Below are positions 16,151-23,633 of a stretch of DNA of 24,634 nt, piece after piece. A program made the translations under genes and the position numbers. How positions within the stretch are numbered: position 1 is the stretch's first letter; the number at the start of each line of letters is the position of its first letter. The stretch is from Methylophilaceae bacterium UBA7525 (lineage in GTDB: Bacteria; Pseudomonadota; Gammaproteobacteria; Burkholderiales; Methylophilaceae), in assembly GCA_002479405.1 (NCBI GenBank), contig DLMX01000002.1, positions 10,071 to 34,704 of the forward strand, in the 5' to 3' direction. The notes under the pieces were generated by a model. It was not told the origin of the DNA. It was given only the letters and a program-made list of their open reading frames with translations, and did not search any database.

Positions 16151-16166
16151 CATGTCTGCAGACATG
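16151..16166. repeat. perfect 16-base palindrome in the tolC-ybiT gap
   Basis: CATGTCTGCAGACATG is its own reverse complement with no spacer. It lies 63 bases upstream of the tolC-like start and just beyond the AT-rich stretch TATAAAC (minus strand). It may be a second operator for the efflux operon; function unknown. Confidence 0.45.
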
Positions 16167-16187
16167 GCGCTCGATACAATAAGCTCA

Positions 16188-16247
16188 TGCAAGGCCGGCT
16201 TGCAACAGACCTTGCATCAACGTCACAAGTTCGCTTTGGTTGACGTT
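16188..16247 (-). other. gap 3' of ybiT with two hairpin-forming repeats
   Basis: TGCAAG-GCCGG-CTTGCA (16188-16204) and AACGTCA...TGACGTT (16219-16247, 15-base loop) can each form a stem in the ybiT 3' region. Neither is followed by a convincing T-run on the minus strand. Possible weak terminators or 3' end stabilisers. Confidence 0.3.
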
Positions 16248-16266
16248 CCTGAGCCTAATGGCTGCT

Positions 16267-17859
16267 CTATATGTCCAGGCTTTCCAGGTATTCCTCGTAG
16301 TTGCCGCGGTAGTCGACGATGCCATCCGGCTTGATTTCAAGGATGCGGGTAGCGATGGAGCTGACGAATTCGCGGTCGTGGCTGACGAAGATCAGTGTGC
16401 CTTTGTAGCGGTCGAGCGCGGTGTTGAGCGCCTCGATCGATTCCATGTCCATGTGGTTGGTCGGTTCGTCCATCAGCAGCACATTCGTTCGTTGCAGCAT
16501 CAAGCGGCCGTAGAGCATGCGACCCTTTTCGCCGCCGGACAGCACTTTGACCGATTTCTTCGTATCCTCGCCGGAGAACAGCAGGCGCCCCAACATGCTA
16601 CGGACAGCCTGGTCGTCGTCGCCTTCCTGCGTGAAGCGTGTCATCCAGTCGAACAGGTTTTCGCCCTGTTCGAACTCGTATTCATGATCCTGAGCAAAGT
16701 AGCCGAGTTTGGCTTTTTCCGCCCATTTCACTGTGCCGTGGTTGGGTTTGAGGTCGCCCGCCAGGCAACGCAGCAGCGTGGTCTTGCCGATACCGTTCTC
16801 GCCGATGATGGCAATCTTCTCGCCGGCTTCCACCATCAGGTTGAAGTCGTTGAACAACGGCTTGTCAAAACCGTGCGACAGTTTCTCCACCTCCAGCGCG
16901 TTGCGGTGCAGTTTTTCTCTGTCGTCGAATTCGAAGCGGATGAACGGGTACTGGCGTGAAGAGGGCTTGAATTCGTCGATCTTGATCTTGTCGATCATCT
17001 TCATGCGGCTGGTGGCCTGTTTGGCCTTGGACTTGTTGGCCGAGAAGCGGCGTACGAACTCCTGCAGTTCGGCCACCTTTTCCTTGGCGCGGGCGTTGTC
17101 CTTGGCCTGCTGCGCACGCGCCTGCTGGGCGGCTTCCATGTAGTCGTCGTAAGTGCCCGGATAGACCTTGAGCGTGCCGTAGTCCATGTCGCAGGTGTGG
17201 GTGCAGACCTGATTGAGGAAGTGGCGGTCGTGCGAAATGATGATCATGGTGCAGGCACGGTCGTTCACTACGTCTTCCAGCCAGCGGATGGTGTTGATGT
17301 CGAGGTTGTTGGTCGGTTCGTCCAGCAGCAGGATGTCCGGGTTGGCGAACAGCGCCTGTGCCAGCAATACGCGCAGCTTCCAACCCGGGGCGATAGCGCT
17401 CATCGGGCCATTGTGCTGCTCGATGGGGATGCCGACGCCGAGCAACAGTTCGCCGGCGCGCGCTTCAGCCGTATAACCGTCGTATTCCGCATAGACGCCC
17501 TCCAGCTCGGCGGCCTTCATGTAGTCTTCCTCGGTCGCTTCCGGGTTCATGTAGATGGCGTTCTTCTCGACGTTGGCCGCCCACATCTGCTCGTGACCCA
17601 TCATGACCACATCCAGCACGCGCTGGTCCTCGTAGGCGAACTGGTCCTGCTTCAGCCAGGCCATGCGCTCGTTGCTGTCGATGGTGACGTTGCCGGCGGA
17701 CGGTTCCAGCACGCCGGCCAGAATCTTCATGAAAGTGGACTTGCCGCAACCATTGGCGCCGATCAGGCCGTAGCGATTGCCTTCGCCGAATTTGACGGAG
17801 ATGTTCTCGAACAGCGGCTTGGCGCCGAACTGCATGGTGATATTGTTAGCGATGAGCAA
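16267..17859 (-). CDS. ybiT: ABC-F family ATPase, YbiT type
   Basis: ABC-F proteins bind the ribosomal E site and act on translation; YbiT itself has a poorly defined role. The 530 residues equal the E. coli YbiT length, and the start MLIANNITMQFGAKPLFENI resembles it closely. First Walker A GANGCGKST (34-42), signature-like APGWKLRVLLAQAL and Walker B ILLLDEPTNNLD follow. The inter-domain linker has coiled coil and the SANKSKAKQATSR stretch, then second Walker A GENGIGKTT, signature LSGGEKGRM and Walker B LLMDEPTNHMD. The start codon is TTG at 17859, supported by AAGGA 7 bases upstream and by alignment to YbiT; the next ATG would remove eight conserved residues. No membrane segments are present. 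Confidence 0.94.
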   Translation of the reverse strand: MLIANNITMQFGAKPLFENISVKFGEGNRYGLIGANGCGKSTFMKILAGVLEPSAGNVTIDSNERMAWLKQDQFAYEDQRVLDVVMMGHEQMWAANVEKNAIYMNPEATEEDYMKAAELEGVYAEYDGYTAEARAGELLLGVGIPIEQHNGPMSAIAPGWKLRVLLAQALFANPDILLLDEPTNNLDINTIRWLEDVVNDRACTMIIISHDRHFLNQVCTHTCDMDYGTLKVYPGTYDDYMEAAQQARAQQAKDNARAKEKVAELQEFVRRFSANKSKAKQATSRMKMIDKIKIDEFKPSSRQYPFIRFEFDDREKLHRNALEVEKLSHGFDKPLFNDFNLMVEAGEKIAIIGENGIGKTTLLRCLAGDLKPNHGTVKWAEKAKLGYFAQDHEYEFEQGENLFDWMTRFTQEGDDDQAVRSMLGRLLFSGEDTKKSVKVLSGGEKGRMLYGRLMLQRTNVLLMDEPTNHMDMESIEALNTALDRYKGTLIFVSHDREFVSSIATRILEIKPDGIVDYRGNYEEYLESLDI

Positions 17860-17876
17860 AATGAATCCTTAAAAAC

Positions 17877-17955
17877 TTCAGCCACAGAGAGCACTGAGGT
17901 CACAGAGAATCAGGACCTGGTTTTCTCTGAGTGCTCTGTGAACTTTGTGGCTTAA
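17877..17955. repeat. imperfect inverted repeat (REP/MITE-like)
   Basis: TT(C/A)AGCCAC marks both outer ends in opposite orientation. The arms are built of GCCACAGAG / CACAGAGA-like units (left arm 17877-17909, right arm 17921-17955), pairing imperfectly around a short centre near 17911-17920. Such CACAGAG-rich inverted repeats recur in intergenic DNA of many proteobacteria. It fills nearly all of the gap between the nitroreductase and ybiT and would form a hairpin in their transcript. No coding sequence or target-site duplication is evident. Confidence 0.6.
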
Positions 17956-17961
17956 ATAGAG

Positions 17962-18567
17962 TTAATCAAATTTGTTGCGAATGACGACTTCTTCCATCGG
18001 CAACTGGCCACCGCGCGGCATGGCCGGCTGCAGTGCCTTGCCGACGACGACGAACATGGCCGGGGTGTGGTCGGCAGGCAGGTTGAGCAGTTTTGTCACG
18101 GCGTCAAAGTCGAAACCATCCATCGGACAGGTGTCGTAACCCATTTCCCTAGCGACCAGCATGATGGTCATCGCCGCCATGCCACAGGAACGCATGGCCT
18201 CGTCGCGTTGCACCTGCTCGCGTCCGCCGTAATACTGGCCGATGGCCGGCACCAGGTAGTCTTGTACCGGTTTCGGCGCATTGCGCCAGTAACGTTCCGG
18301 CTGTTTTTCCCAGGCCTTGAGGTCGGCCGTCAGCACGATCAGCAAAGAGGCATCGGTAACTTGCGCCTGATCCCAGCTGACCTTGCGGATTTCCTGCCTT
18401 AATGCAGCATCCTGCACCAGGACAAAGCGCCAGTTCTGGATGTTGAACGCGGTGGGGGAAAGCATGGCGAGCGACATCAGCTTGCTGATCTCGTCTTCGG
18501 TCATGCGGTGTTGCGGGTCATACGCCTTGACGGCGCGACGTTCGATGATGGCTTTCTCTACGTTCAT
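17962..18567 (-). CDS. nitroreductase family protein
   Basis: FMN-dependent NAD(P)H oxidoreductase of the nitroreductase superfamily, cytoplasmic. The 201 residues begin IIERRAVKAYDP, with the typical R-R-[AS]-V-[KR]-x-[YF] FMN phosphate contact near residues 10-16. SPTAFNIQNWRFVLV (about 37-51) is the S-P-[ST]-x-x-N-x-Q-x-W-[RH]-F flavin-binding motif. GMAAMTIMLVAREMGYDTCPMDGFD (in shorter pieces near 134-158) is the second conserved segment. The natural substrate is unknown. The start overlaps the upstream GreA/GreB-family stop by four bases (ATGA), so it is probably translated by coupling. Confidence 0.92.
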   Translation of the reverse strand: MNVEKAIIERRAVKAYDPQHRMTEDEISKLMSLAMLSPTAFNIQNWRFVLVQDAALRQEIRKVSWDQAQVTDASLLIVLTADLKAWEKQPERYWRNAPKPVQDYLVPAIGQYYGGREQVQRDEAMRSCGMAAMTIMLVAREMGYDTCPMDGFDFDAVTKLLNLPADHTPAMFVVVGKALQPAMPRGGQLPMEEVVIRNKFD

Positions 18568-19067
18568 GATTCGTAACGGATATCCAGGATTTCGAGGTTC
18601 ATGTTGCCTGCCGGGCGCTGCCAGACGACGGAGTCGCCGACCTTGTGGCCGATCAGTGCTTTCGCCAGAGGCGAGATCCAGCTGACTTTGTTGAGTTGGG
18701 CGTCGGCCTCGTCCTCGCCGACGATATGAAAACTATGGCGTTCAGCTTCGTCATCTTCGACTTCGACCATGGCGCCGAACAGCACTGTATTGTGGTCCTG
18801 CGTTGCAGGGTCGACCAGAATGACGGATTCCAGCCTGGCGCGCACGTAACGCAGATCGCGCTCGACTTCGGCGATCTTTTCCTTGGTGAAGGTATCGTCG
18901 GATGATTTCTTCAATTCATCCAGCCTGGCAATCAGGTCTTCCTCCCAGGTCTGCAGCTCCAGCGCGCCGGTAGGCGTCACATAGTTGGGATGCGGGCTGA
19001 CCGGACGTTCCGCCAGTTCGGCACCTGCCTGGCCGACGTTATCCTCATTGACAAAAGCACGGCTCAT
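18564..19067 (-). CDS. GreA/GreB family transcription elongation factor-like protein
   Basis: Gre factors enter the RNA polymerase secondary channel and stimulate transcript cleavage. The 167 residues show an N-terminal MSRAFV and NYVTPTG, a charged coiled coil (about 36-82), and a C-terminal FKBP-like Gre domain (about 95-165: LFGAMVEVED, WISPLAKALIGHKVGDSVVWQRP, LEILDIRYES). The GD-x-x-ENAEY motif that carries the acidic catalytic tip in GreA and GreB is not recognisable; the tip region reads KKSSDDTF, with D57/D58. It may be a weak cleavage factor or a Gfh/Rnk-like channel binder. AAGGA lies 7 bases before the ATG. It lies 61 bases after guaA in the same direction. Confidence 0.85.
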   Translation of the reverse strand: MSRAFVNEDNVGQAGAELAERPVSPHPNYVTPTGALELQTWEEDLIARLDELKKSSDDTFTKEKIAEVERDLRYVRARLESVILVDPATQDHNTVLFGAMVEVEDDEAERHSFHIVGEDEADAQLNKVSWISPLAKALIGHKVGDSVVWQRPAGNMNLEILDIRYES

Positions 19068-19093
19068 GTTGATTCCTTCCAGGGTTGCGATGA

Positions 19094-19128
19094 CGAACGT
19101 TTAGACTGCAAACAGTACGAAACGCTCG
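19094..19128 (-). other. strong hairpin immediately after the guaA stop codon
   Basis: On the minus strand, CGAGCGTTT (19120-19128) pairs with AAACGTTCG (19094-19102), with one G-T pair. Inside, ACTG-TTTG-CAGT (19105-19116) forms a second stem. The outer arm begins at the base following the guaA TAA. No T-run follows, so it is more likely an mRNA stabiliser, partial terminator or processing site than a classical terminator. Confidence 0.55.
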
Positions 19129-20691
19129 TTATTCCCACTCGATGGTGGCCGGCGGTTTGCCGGAGATGTCGTATACCACGCGGTTGATGCCGCGCACTTC
19201 GTTGATGATGCGGTTGGAGACCTTGCCCAGCAAGTCGTAGGGCAACTCGGCCCAATGCGCGGTCATGAAGTCGCTGGTCACCACGGCACGCAGGGCGACG
19301 ACGTAATCGTAGGTGCGGCCATCGCCCATGACACCGACCGATTTGACCGGCAGGAAGACGGCAAAGGCTTGCGAGGTTTTTTCATACCAGCCGGCATTAC
19401 GCAGTTCTTCGATAAATATCGCATCGGCGCGGCGCAGCAGGTCGGCATATTCCTTCTTCACTTCGCCGAGGATACGTACCCCAAGGCCGGGGCCGGGGAA
19501 GGGGTGGCGATAAACCATGTCGTGCGGCAGGCCGAGGGCGACACCGAGTTCGCGCACTTCGTCCTTGAACAGTTCACGCAAGGGTTCCAGCAGTTTCAGG
19601 TGCAAGGTCTCCGGCAGGCCACCGACGTTGTGGTGGCTCTTGATGGTATGCGCCTTCTTGGTCTTTGCACCGGCCGATTCGATGACGTCCGGATAGATGG
19701 TGCCCTGTGCCAGCCATTTGGCTTGCGGCAGTTTGGAGGATTCTTCCTGGAACACATGCACGAATTCGCGACCGATGATCTTGCGTTTGGCTTCCGGGTC
19801 GGTGATGCCGGTCAGATCGCCGAGGAATTTGGCGCTGGCATCGACATGGATGACCTTGACGCCGAGGTTCTTGGCGAAGGTTTCCATCACCTGCTCGGCT
19901 TCGTTCAGGCGCAACAGACCGTTATCGACAAATACGCAAGTGAGCTGGTCGCCGATGGCGCGATGGATCAGCGCGGCGGCCACGGATGAATCAACACCGC
20001 CGGACAGACCGAGGATGACCTGGTCGCTGCCGACTTCGGCGCGGATGCGGGCGACGGCGGTCTCGACGTAATCCGGCATGTTCCAGGAACGGTCGCAGCC
20101 GCAGATCTCATGGACGAAGCGACTGAGAATGGCCTTGCCCTGTTTGGTGTGAGTTACTTCCGGGTGGAACTGCACGGCATAGAAACGGCGTGATTCGTCG
20201 GCCATGCCGGCGATAGGCGTGGACTCATTGCTGGCGATGATATTGAATCCCGCCGGCAGTTCGGTGACCTTGTCACCGTGGCTCATCCAGACGTCGAGCA
20301 GGCCGTGGCCTTCGCTGTTGCTTCTGTCCTGAATGTCACGGAACAGGGCGGAGTGGCCGCGCGCACGAATTTCGGCATAACCGAATTCGCGGTGGCTGGC
20401 GTTTTCCACCTTGCCGCCCAGTTGTGCGGCCATGGTCTGCATGCCGTAGCAGATGCCCAGTACTGGCACGCCAAGCTCGAATGCCGCTTGTGGTGCCTTG
20501 GGGGTTTCTTCCTCATATACGGAATTCGGCCCGCCGGAGAGAATGATGCCGGTCGGTGCAAAGTCGCGGATAAACTTGTCGTCCACATCCCAGGAGTGGA
20601 GTTCGCAATAGACATTGGCTTCGCGCACGCGGCGGGCGATCAGTTGCGTGTATTGGGAACCGAAATCAAGGATGAGAATTTTCTGGGTCAT
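19129..20691 (-). CDS. guaA: GMP synthase (glutamine-hydrolysing)
   Basis: Converts XMP, glutamine and ATP to GMP, the last step of de novo guanine nucleotide synthesis. The 520 residues contain an N-terminal class I glutamine amidotransferase with catalytic C81 (GICYGMQ), H176 and E178 (QFHPEV). The ATP-pyrophosphatase domain has the PP-loop SGGVDSS at 230-236, and the C-terminal dimerisation domain ends in GKPPATIEWE. All key residues are present and the length is normal. No strong ribosome site precedes the ATG. It follows guaB with a SIMPL-domain gene between them. Confidence 0.98.
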   Translation of the reverse strand: MTQKILILDFGSQYTQLIARRVREANVYCELHSWDVDDKFIRDFAPTGIILSGGPNSVYEEETPKAPQAAFELGVPVLGICYGMQTMAAQLGGKVENASHREFGYAEIRARGHSALFRDIQDRSNSEGHGLLDVWMSHGDKVTELPAGFNIIASNESTPIAGMADESRRFYAVQFHPEVTHTKQGKAILSRFVHEICGCDRSWNMPDYVETAVARIRAEVGSDQVILGLSGGVDSSVAAALIHRAIGDQLTCVFVDNGLLRLNEAEQVMETFAKNLGVKVIHVDASAKFLGDLTGITDPEAKRKIIGREFVHVFQEESSKLPQAKWLAQGTIYPDVIESAGAKTKKAHTIKSHHNVGGLPETLHLKLLEPLRELFKDEVRELGVALGLPHDMVYRHPFPGPGLGVRILGEVKKEYADLLRRADAIFIEELRNAGWYEKTSQAFAVFLPVKSVGVMGDGRTYDYVVALRAVVTSDFMTAHWAELPYDLLGKVSNRIINEVRGINRVVYDISGKPPATIEWE

Positions 20692-20706
20692 GGGAAAGCC
20701 AATAAT

Positions 20707-20726
20707 AAAAAATGCCGCCGGAGCGG
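20707..20726 (-). terminator. possible weak terminator or attenuator before guaA
   Basis: On the minus strand, CCGC-TCCG-GCGG (20715-20726) is a short GC stem-loop followed by CA and six Ts. It lies 15 bases before the guaA ATG. The 4-base-pair stem is weak, so it could reduce read-through from guaB rather than stop it. Confidence 0.35.
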
Positions 20727-20762
20727 TAGTAGTGAAATTAATAGTGAAATGAATATATGCAA

Positions 20763-21485
20763 CTAGTCGGAAAGGTAGTATTCGACCGTGGAAACCACAC
20801 GCACCTTCTTGATGTGCGCGGTGCTTGAGTCCCGGTTTTCAATACTGAATGTACCCTGATTGGCGCGCTTGATCTTGCCCAGCGTGCTGTCGGAGTCCTT
20901 GGCGAACTTGTCTGCTGCCTGACGCGCGTTCTTGGTCGCTTCTTCGATCATCTCGGGCTTGATGTCATTCAGCTTGCTGTAGATGAATTGCGTGCTATAG
21001 CTGTCGCCGGCAATCGCAATGCCTTCGCGTCCGAGATCGACCACCTTGATCATGCTTTCGCGCGCCAGATCAACCTGGCTGGAATACACGGTAATAGTCG
21101 AGCTTGCCGTATAGCGGAATTTTGAAACGTAGGATGAATCGTATTCACGCGCCAGCTTGTCGACCACAGCCGGTGTCGAGATGGTGATCTCGCTGTTCTT
21201 GAAGCCCTGCGCCTTGAGGAATTCAACCACTTTGCCGTTCTTTTCTTCTATTGTCCGGTAGAGGTTCACCAGATCATTGTCGGCCATGCTGAAACTGATG
21301 GGCCAGATGGCAATATCTGCCGGGACTTCGCGCTCGGAGAGGCCTTTGACCTCGACCGTGCGCTCCATCATTTTGATATCAACAATGCTTTTCGAAAGCA
21401 GATAGGCTGCACCCAGAAGACCGACGAAAAGAAGCGCACCGAGAATGGCTGATTCAAATACATAACGATTGTTCTGAGCAGCCAT
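20763..21485 (-). CDS. SIMPL domain-containing (DUF541) membrane-anchored protein
   Basis: The 240 residues have an N-terminal membrane helix (about 11-31, ESAILGALLFVGLLGAAYLL), then a periplasmic SIMPL/DUF541 domain. The VEVKGLSEREVPADIAIWPISF opening (in pieces about 44-65) and the DIKPEMIEEATKNARQAADKFA segment near 174-195 are typical. SIMPL proteins have been linked to envelope stress, but the biochemical role is not established. The ribosome site TTAGGAG includes the guaB stop codon, and the gap from guaB is 9 bases, so it is probably co-translated with guaB. Its presence between guaB and guaA is unusual; no purine function is implied by its sequence. Confidence 0.9.
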   Translation of the reverse strand: MAAQNNRYVFESAILGALLFVGLLGAAYLLSKSIVDIKMMERTVEVKGLSEREVPADIAIWPISFSMADNDLVNLYRTIEEKNGKVVEFLKAQGFKNSEITISTPAVVDKLAREYDSSYVSKFRYTASSTITVYSSQVDLARESMIKVVDLGREGIAIAGDSYSTQFIYSKLNDIKPEMIEEATKNARQAADKFAKDSDSTLGKIKRANQGTFSIENRDSSTAHIKKVRVVSTVEYYLSD

Positions 21486-21494
21486 GACTTACTC

Positions 21495-22955
21495 CTAATC
21501 GATACGGTAATTGGGCGCTTCTTTGGTGATTTGCACATCATGCACATGAGATTCGCGCATGCCGGCAGAAGTGATCTGCACGAACTCGGCGCGATTGCGC
21601 ATTTCATCAATGGTCTTGCAACCGACGTAACCCATGGAAGCGCGCAAACCGCCCATCAGCTGATGGATGACGGCCAGTACGGAGCCCTTGTAAGGTACAC
21701 GGCCTTCAATGCCTTCCGGCACCAGCTTGTCGGCATTGCCATTGTTGTCCTGGAAGTAGCGGTCGCTGGAGCCTTTCTGCATCGCGCCGATGGAGCCCAT
21801 GCCGCGATAGGATTTGTAGGAACGGCCTTGATACAGCTCGACATCTCCCGGCGCTTCCTCGGTGCCGGCGAACATGCCGCCCAGCATGACGGAGTAGGCG
21901 CCTGCTGCAATCGCCTTGGAAATGTCGCCGGAGAAGCGGATGCCGCCATCTGCGATGAACGGCACACCGGTGCCGCGCAGGGCTTCTTCGACGTTGCTGA
22001 TGGCGCTGATCTGCGGCACACCAACGCCTGCCACGATACGAGTAGTGCAGATGGAGCCGGGGCCGATACCGACCTTGACGCCGTCAGCACCAGCATCAAC
22101 CAGTGCTTTGGCAGCGTCCGCCGTTGCGATGTTGCCGCCGATAACTTCGATTTGCGGGAAATTCTTCTTGACCCAGTTGACGCGGTCCAGCACACCTTGG
22201 GAGTGGCCATGCGCCGTATCGACGACAATAACGTCGACACCGGCGGCAGCCAGAGCTGCCACACGGTCTTCAGTGCCTTCGCCGACGCCGACGGCAGCGC
22301 CGACGCGCAGGCGGCCCTGATTGTCCTTGCAGGCATTCGGGTGGTCGCTGGATTTCTGGATATCCTTCACGGTGATCAAGCCTTTCAGTTCAAAGGCTTC
22401 GTTGATTACCAGCACACGCTCCAGACGGTGCTTGTGCATCAACTGCATGGCTTCTTCGCGGCTGGCACCTTCGCGTACGGTGACCAGACGGTCGCGTGGC
22501 GTCATGATATGGACGATGGATTGATCCAGATTGGACTCGAAGCGCAGATCGCGGTTGGTGACAATACCGACCACTTTGCCATCATCGACGACAGGCAGGC
22601 CTGATATTCTGTATTTCTGGGTCAATGCCAGCACGTCGCGCACGGTCATCTGCGGATGGATGGTCACTGGGTCATGTACGACACCGGACTCGAAACGCTT
22701 GACGCGCGAGACATGGTAGGCCTGATCGGCAATCACCATGTTCTTGTGAATAATGCCGATACCGCCTTCCTGAGCCAGGGCGATAGCCAGTGGCGCTTCC
22801 GTTACGGTATCCATGGCAGCGGAAACCAGTGGAATGTTCAGGCGGATAGAGCGGGTAAATTGGGTGGCGAGGTCAACTTCGCGCGGGAGTACATTCGAAT
22901 GAGCTGGGACCAGCAGTACATCATCAAAAGTAAGAGCAGTTTGCAACAGACGCAT
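21495..22955 (-). CDS. guaB: IMP dehydrogenase
   Basis: Oxidises IMP to XMP with NAD+, the first committed step to guanine nucleotides. The 486 residues comprise a TIM-barrel catalytic domain interrupted by two CBS domains (about 94-205). Catalytic C303 lies in GPGSICTTR, with GGGIGIIHKN-like and GMGSIGAM segments in the expected places. The ATG at 22955 gives the conserved MRLLQTALTFDDVLL start, with GGAAAG about 8 bases upstream. An in-frame TTG at 22973 coincides with the predicted transcription start and is rejected. First gene of the guaB-SIMPL-guaA run. Confidence 0.97.
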   Translation of the reverse strand: MRLLQTALTFDDVLLVPAHSNVLPREVDLATQFTRSIRLNIPLVSAAMDTVTEAPLAIALAQEGGIGIIHKNMVIADQAYHVSRVKRFESGVVHDPVTIHPQMTVRDVLALTQKYRISGLPVVDDGKVVGIVTNRDLRFESNLDQSIVHIMTPRDRLVTVREGASREEAMQLMHKHRLERVLVINEAFELKGLITVKDIQKSSDHPNACKDNQGRLRVGAAVGVGEGTEDRVAALAAAGVDVIVVDTAHGHSQGVLDRVNWVKKNFPQIEVIGGNIATADAAKALVDAGADGVKVGIGPGSICTTRIVAGVGVPQISAISNVEEALRGTGVPFIADGGIRFSGDISKAIAAGAYSVMLGGMFAGTEEAPGDVELYQGRSYKSYRGMGSIGAMQKGSSDRYFQDNNGNADKLVPEGIEGRVPYKGSVLAVIHQLMGGLRASMGYVGCKTIDEMRNRAEFVQITSAGMRESHVHDVQITKEAPNYRID

Positions 22956-22979
22956 GGAATATCTTTCCGGCAAAAGCTA

Positions 22980-23008
22980 ATTATACCGACTTGACGAATT
23001 CTGGTAAA
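22980..23008 (-). promoter_or_regulatory. sigma70-type promoter of guaB
   Basis: On the minus strand, TTTACC (23003-23008, 4 of 6 to TTGACA) is followed by a 17-base spacer and a perfect TATAAT (22980-22985). Transcription would begin near 22973, giving a leader of about 18 bases. Confidence 0.8.
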
Positions 23009-23014
23009 TCTCAA

Positions 23015-23035
23015 ACTTGAGTTAATCATTCAAGT
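23015..23035. repeat. dyad upstream of the guaB promoter
   Basis: ACTTGA-GTTAATCAT-TCAAGT is a perfect 6-base inverted repeat with a 9-base spacer, ending 6 bases upstream of the -35. It could bind a regulator of guaB. It is unlike the E. coli PurR box. Confidence 0.35.
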
Positions 23036-23129
23036 CAATGCGTTAAACAGGATTGGCCTTATGCATTGACGGCAGTCATGAAGCGACTTAATGTTCACAT
23101 AAATCAACCGGCTTCAGGAAAGAATCGTA

Positions 23130-23603
23130 ATGAACAAATTCGCTCTGTTAACCTTGGCTTTGATGCTGGCAGCGCCGCAGATGGCGAATGCAGCCATCTA
23201 CAAGTGGAAGGACAAGGACGGCGTCACGCGCTATTCGGATACCCCACCGCAGGGCGCTGTGCCTTACGAATCCCTGGGCAGCAGGAAACCTGCTACGGCC
23301 AGGCCTGCAAATGATGCGGCTGAGACCGAAACGAAGCCTGCGGTGCCGGCGCAGCCCGGTAATGCGGAAGCGAAACCGCAGGAAACGCCCGAGCAGCTCA
23401 AGGAAAGAGCGCGCGTGGAGGCTGAGAACAAGAAGGTTCGTGCACAGAACTGTTCGACGGCACGAGCCAATCTGCAGACCTATACCCAGGGCGGCAGAAT
23501 CAGCAAAATGAACGAGCAGGGTGAGCGTGAATATCTGGATGACGCGGCTCTGGCCAAGGGTGCAGAGCAGGCGCGCAAGGATATTGCCGAATTCTGTGAC
23601 TAG
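23130..23603 (+). CDS. DUF4124 domain-containing periplasmic protein
   Basis: The 157 residues start with a signal peptide (about 1-21, cleaved after MANA) followed directly by AIYKWKDKDGVTRYSDTPP, the DUF4124 signature of a Y-[KR]-W-x-D-x-x-G-x-x-x-[YF]-[ST]-D-x-P repeat-like motif. A Pro/Ala/Glu-rich linker (about 52-90), a charged helix with NCSTARANLQTY and a short C-terminal segment ending FCD follow. The two cysteines could form a disulfide in the periplasm. Function is unknown. AGGAAAG precedes the ATG. The gene stands alone, divergent from guaB and convergent with rnfH. Confidence 0.88.
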   Translation: MNKFALLTLALMLAAPQMANAAIYKWKDKDGVTRYSDTPPQGAVPYESLGSRKPATARPANDAAETETKPAVPAQPGNAEAKPQETPEQLKERARVEAENKKVRAQNCSTARANLQTYTQGGRISKMNEQGEREYLDDAALAKGAEQARKDIAEFCD

Positions 23604-23633
23604 GCCGGCGGTATCCGGAAGGTTACAGGAATT

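Noticed and set aside
19255..21000. Plus-strand open frames opposite guaA and the SIMPL gene
   Set aside because: Shadows of conserved minus-strand genes; no domains or ribosome sites.
23066..23079. FNR-like TTGAC-GGCA-GTCAT upstream of the DUF4124 gene
   Set aside because: One outer position fails, no good -10 lies at the 32-base spacing seen at ompW and ccoN, and the gene has no evident respiratory role. Worth keeping only if an oxygen response is found.
23094..23107. Second FNR-like TTCAC-ATAA-ATCAA before the DUF4124 gene
   Set aside because: The critical G of the left half-site is missing and the position is too close to the start codon for activation.
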